Shown here one piece after another: positions 21,862 through 22,081 of a stretch of DNA of 22,081 nt. The notes under the pieces were generated by a model. The model made no database searches. It was not told the origin of the DNA and saw nothing but the letters and a program-made list of their open reading frames with translations. The stretch comes from a virus. Each line of letters begins with the position of its first letter. Position 1 is the first letter of the stretch. A program made the position numbers and the translations under genes. The DNA is taken from IMG/VR virus record IMGVR_UViG_3300035698_008409, positions 1-22,081 of that record; one strand, 5' to 3'.

Positions 21862-22081
21862 TTAGTTTGCCTTCATAAAAGGTTCAGTTATGATTATTTG
21901 CGGGCCTGAGCTTGTGGCGGGAGTGTACACTTCGTATGTTGCATAGACCGAGGGCTTGGCGAAGTTCAACGCCACTGAAGGGAAAGTTGCCGGAAGCTCT
22001 CCGGCACTCGCCGCACTTCGCCTCGATGAGTTAGTATCGGAAATGTACGATCTCGACGGCGTGTTAACCCCCGCCCCAGGA
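21862..22081 (-). CDS. C-terminal end of an unknown gene, cut by window edge
   Basis: An open frame enters at the right edge and ends at TAA (21862-21864), giving at least 72 residues with no stop. The visible part is Ser/Ala/Pro-rich (PSRSYISDTNSSRRSAASAG), then a strand-like region (YATYEVYTPATSSGPQIIIT) and EPFMKAN. The coding stretch is G+C rich (36 of 60 bases at 21901-21960). It precedes the fibre-like gene by one base, so the two are co-transcribed. A short virion/fibre-related protein is likely by context, but no motif supports a function. Confidence 0.6.
   Translation of the reverse strand, partial: PGAGVNTPSRSYISDTNSSRRSAASAGELPATFPSVALNFAKPSVYATYEVYTPATSSGPQIIITEPFMKAN

Noticed and set aside
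1-22081. CRISPR array, tRNA or insertion sequence
   Set aside because: No repeat-spacer pattern, cloverleaf-like segment, transposase motif or flanking inverted repeat was noticed in reading both strands.

Overview
The window is one continuous stretch of tailed-phage virion genes. It contains a GpA-type terminase large subunit, a DUF4055-like portal, a scaffold, a P22-type coat protein, a neck, a tail tube, tail assembly chaperones, a 1555-residue tape measure, a tail tip and fibre-like proteins. There is no tail sheath gene, so the sequence points to a long, non-contractile (siphovirus-like) tail. All supported genes lie on the minus strand, so they are transcribed from the right end to the left. 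They are packed with ATGA/GTGA-type overlaps or gaps of a few bases, as expected of a late operon. No integrase, repressor, tRNA gene, replication gene or host gene was seen, so I cannot say whether this is a free phage or a prophage, or name the host. The Shine-Dalgarno sites, a signal peptide and a spanin-like shape point to a bacterial host.

Layout in transcription order. (1) 22081-21075: the end of an unknown gene and a 261-residue fibre/appendage-like protein. This end is visibly richer in G+C. (2) 21066-20332: four very short genes (44, 49, 94 and 47 residues), most with clear Shine-Dalgarno sites. One carries three exact-period 8-residue Trp/Phe repeats, and another is a cationic hydrophobic peptide without any acidic residue. 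(3) 20328-19144: a signal-peptide-bearing, membrane-anchored trypsin-like serine protease, then a small protein with an N-terminal membrane segment. (4) 19147-13254: DNA packaging and head genes (terminase, portal, connector-like protein, scaffold, major capsid protein). (5) 13218-11224: a small membrane protein, neck/head-completion candidates, tail tube protein and tail assembly chaperone. (6) 11218-5863: a second chaperone-like open frame in the -1 register, an HK97-gp10-like protein and the tape measure. (7) 5863-1: tail-tip region with a conserved phage virion protein, an eight-repeat DNLxLTE protein, two tandem related ~120-residue proteins, a large tail hub protein with a helical insertion, and a collar/fibre protein cut by the left edge.

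How it fits together: the scaffold and P22-type coat build a procapsid on the portal, terminase fills it, and neck proteins close it. The tube, chaperones and tape measure build the tail, and the tip and collar proteins recognise the host. The P22-type coat needs no maturation protease, so the serine protease is not an obvious capsid protease. Its signal peptide and C-terminal anchor place its active domain outside the cytoplasm. The protease, together with the cationic 47-residue peptide and the 112-residue membrane protein, is the most unusual part of the window: an envelope-directed cassette between tail-appendage and packaging genes. Assignments rest on motifs and gene order read by eye; no database search was run.
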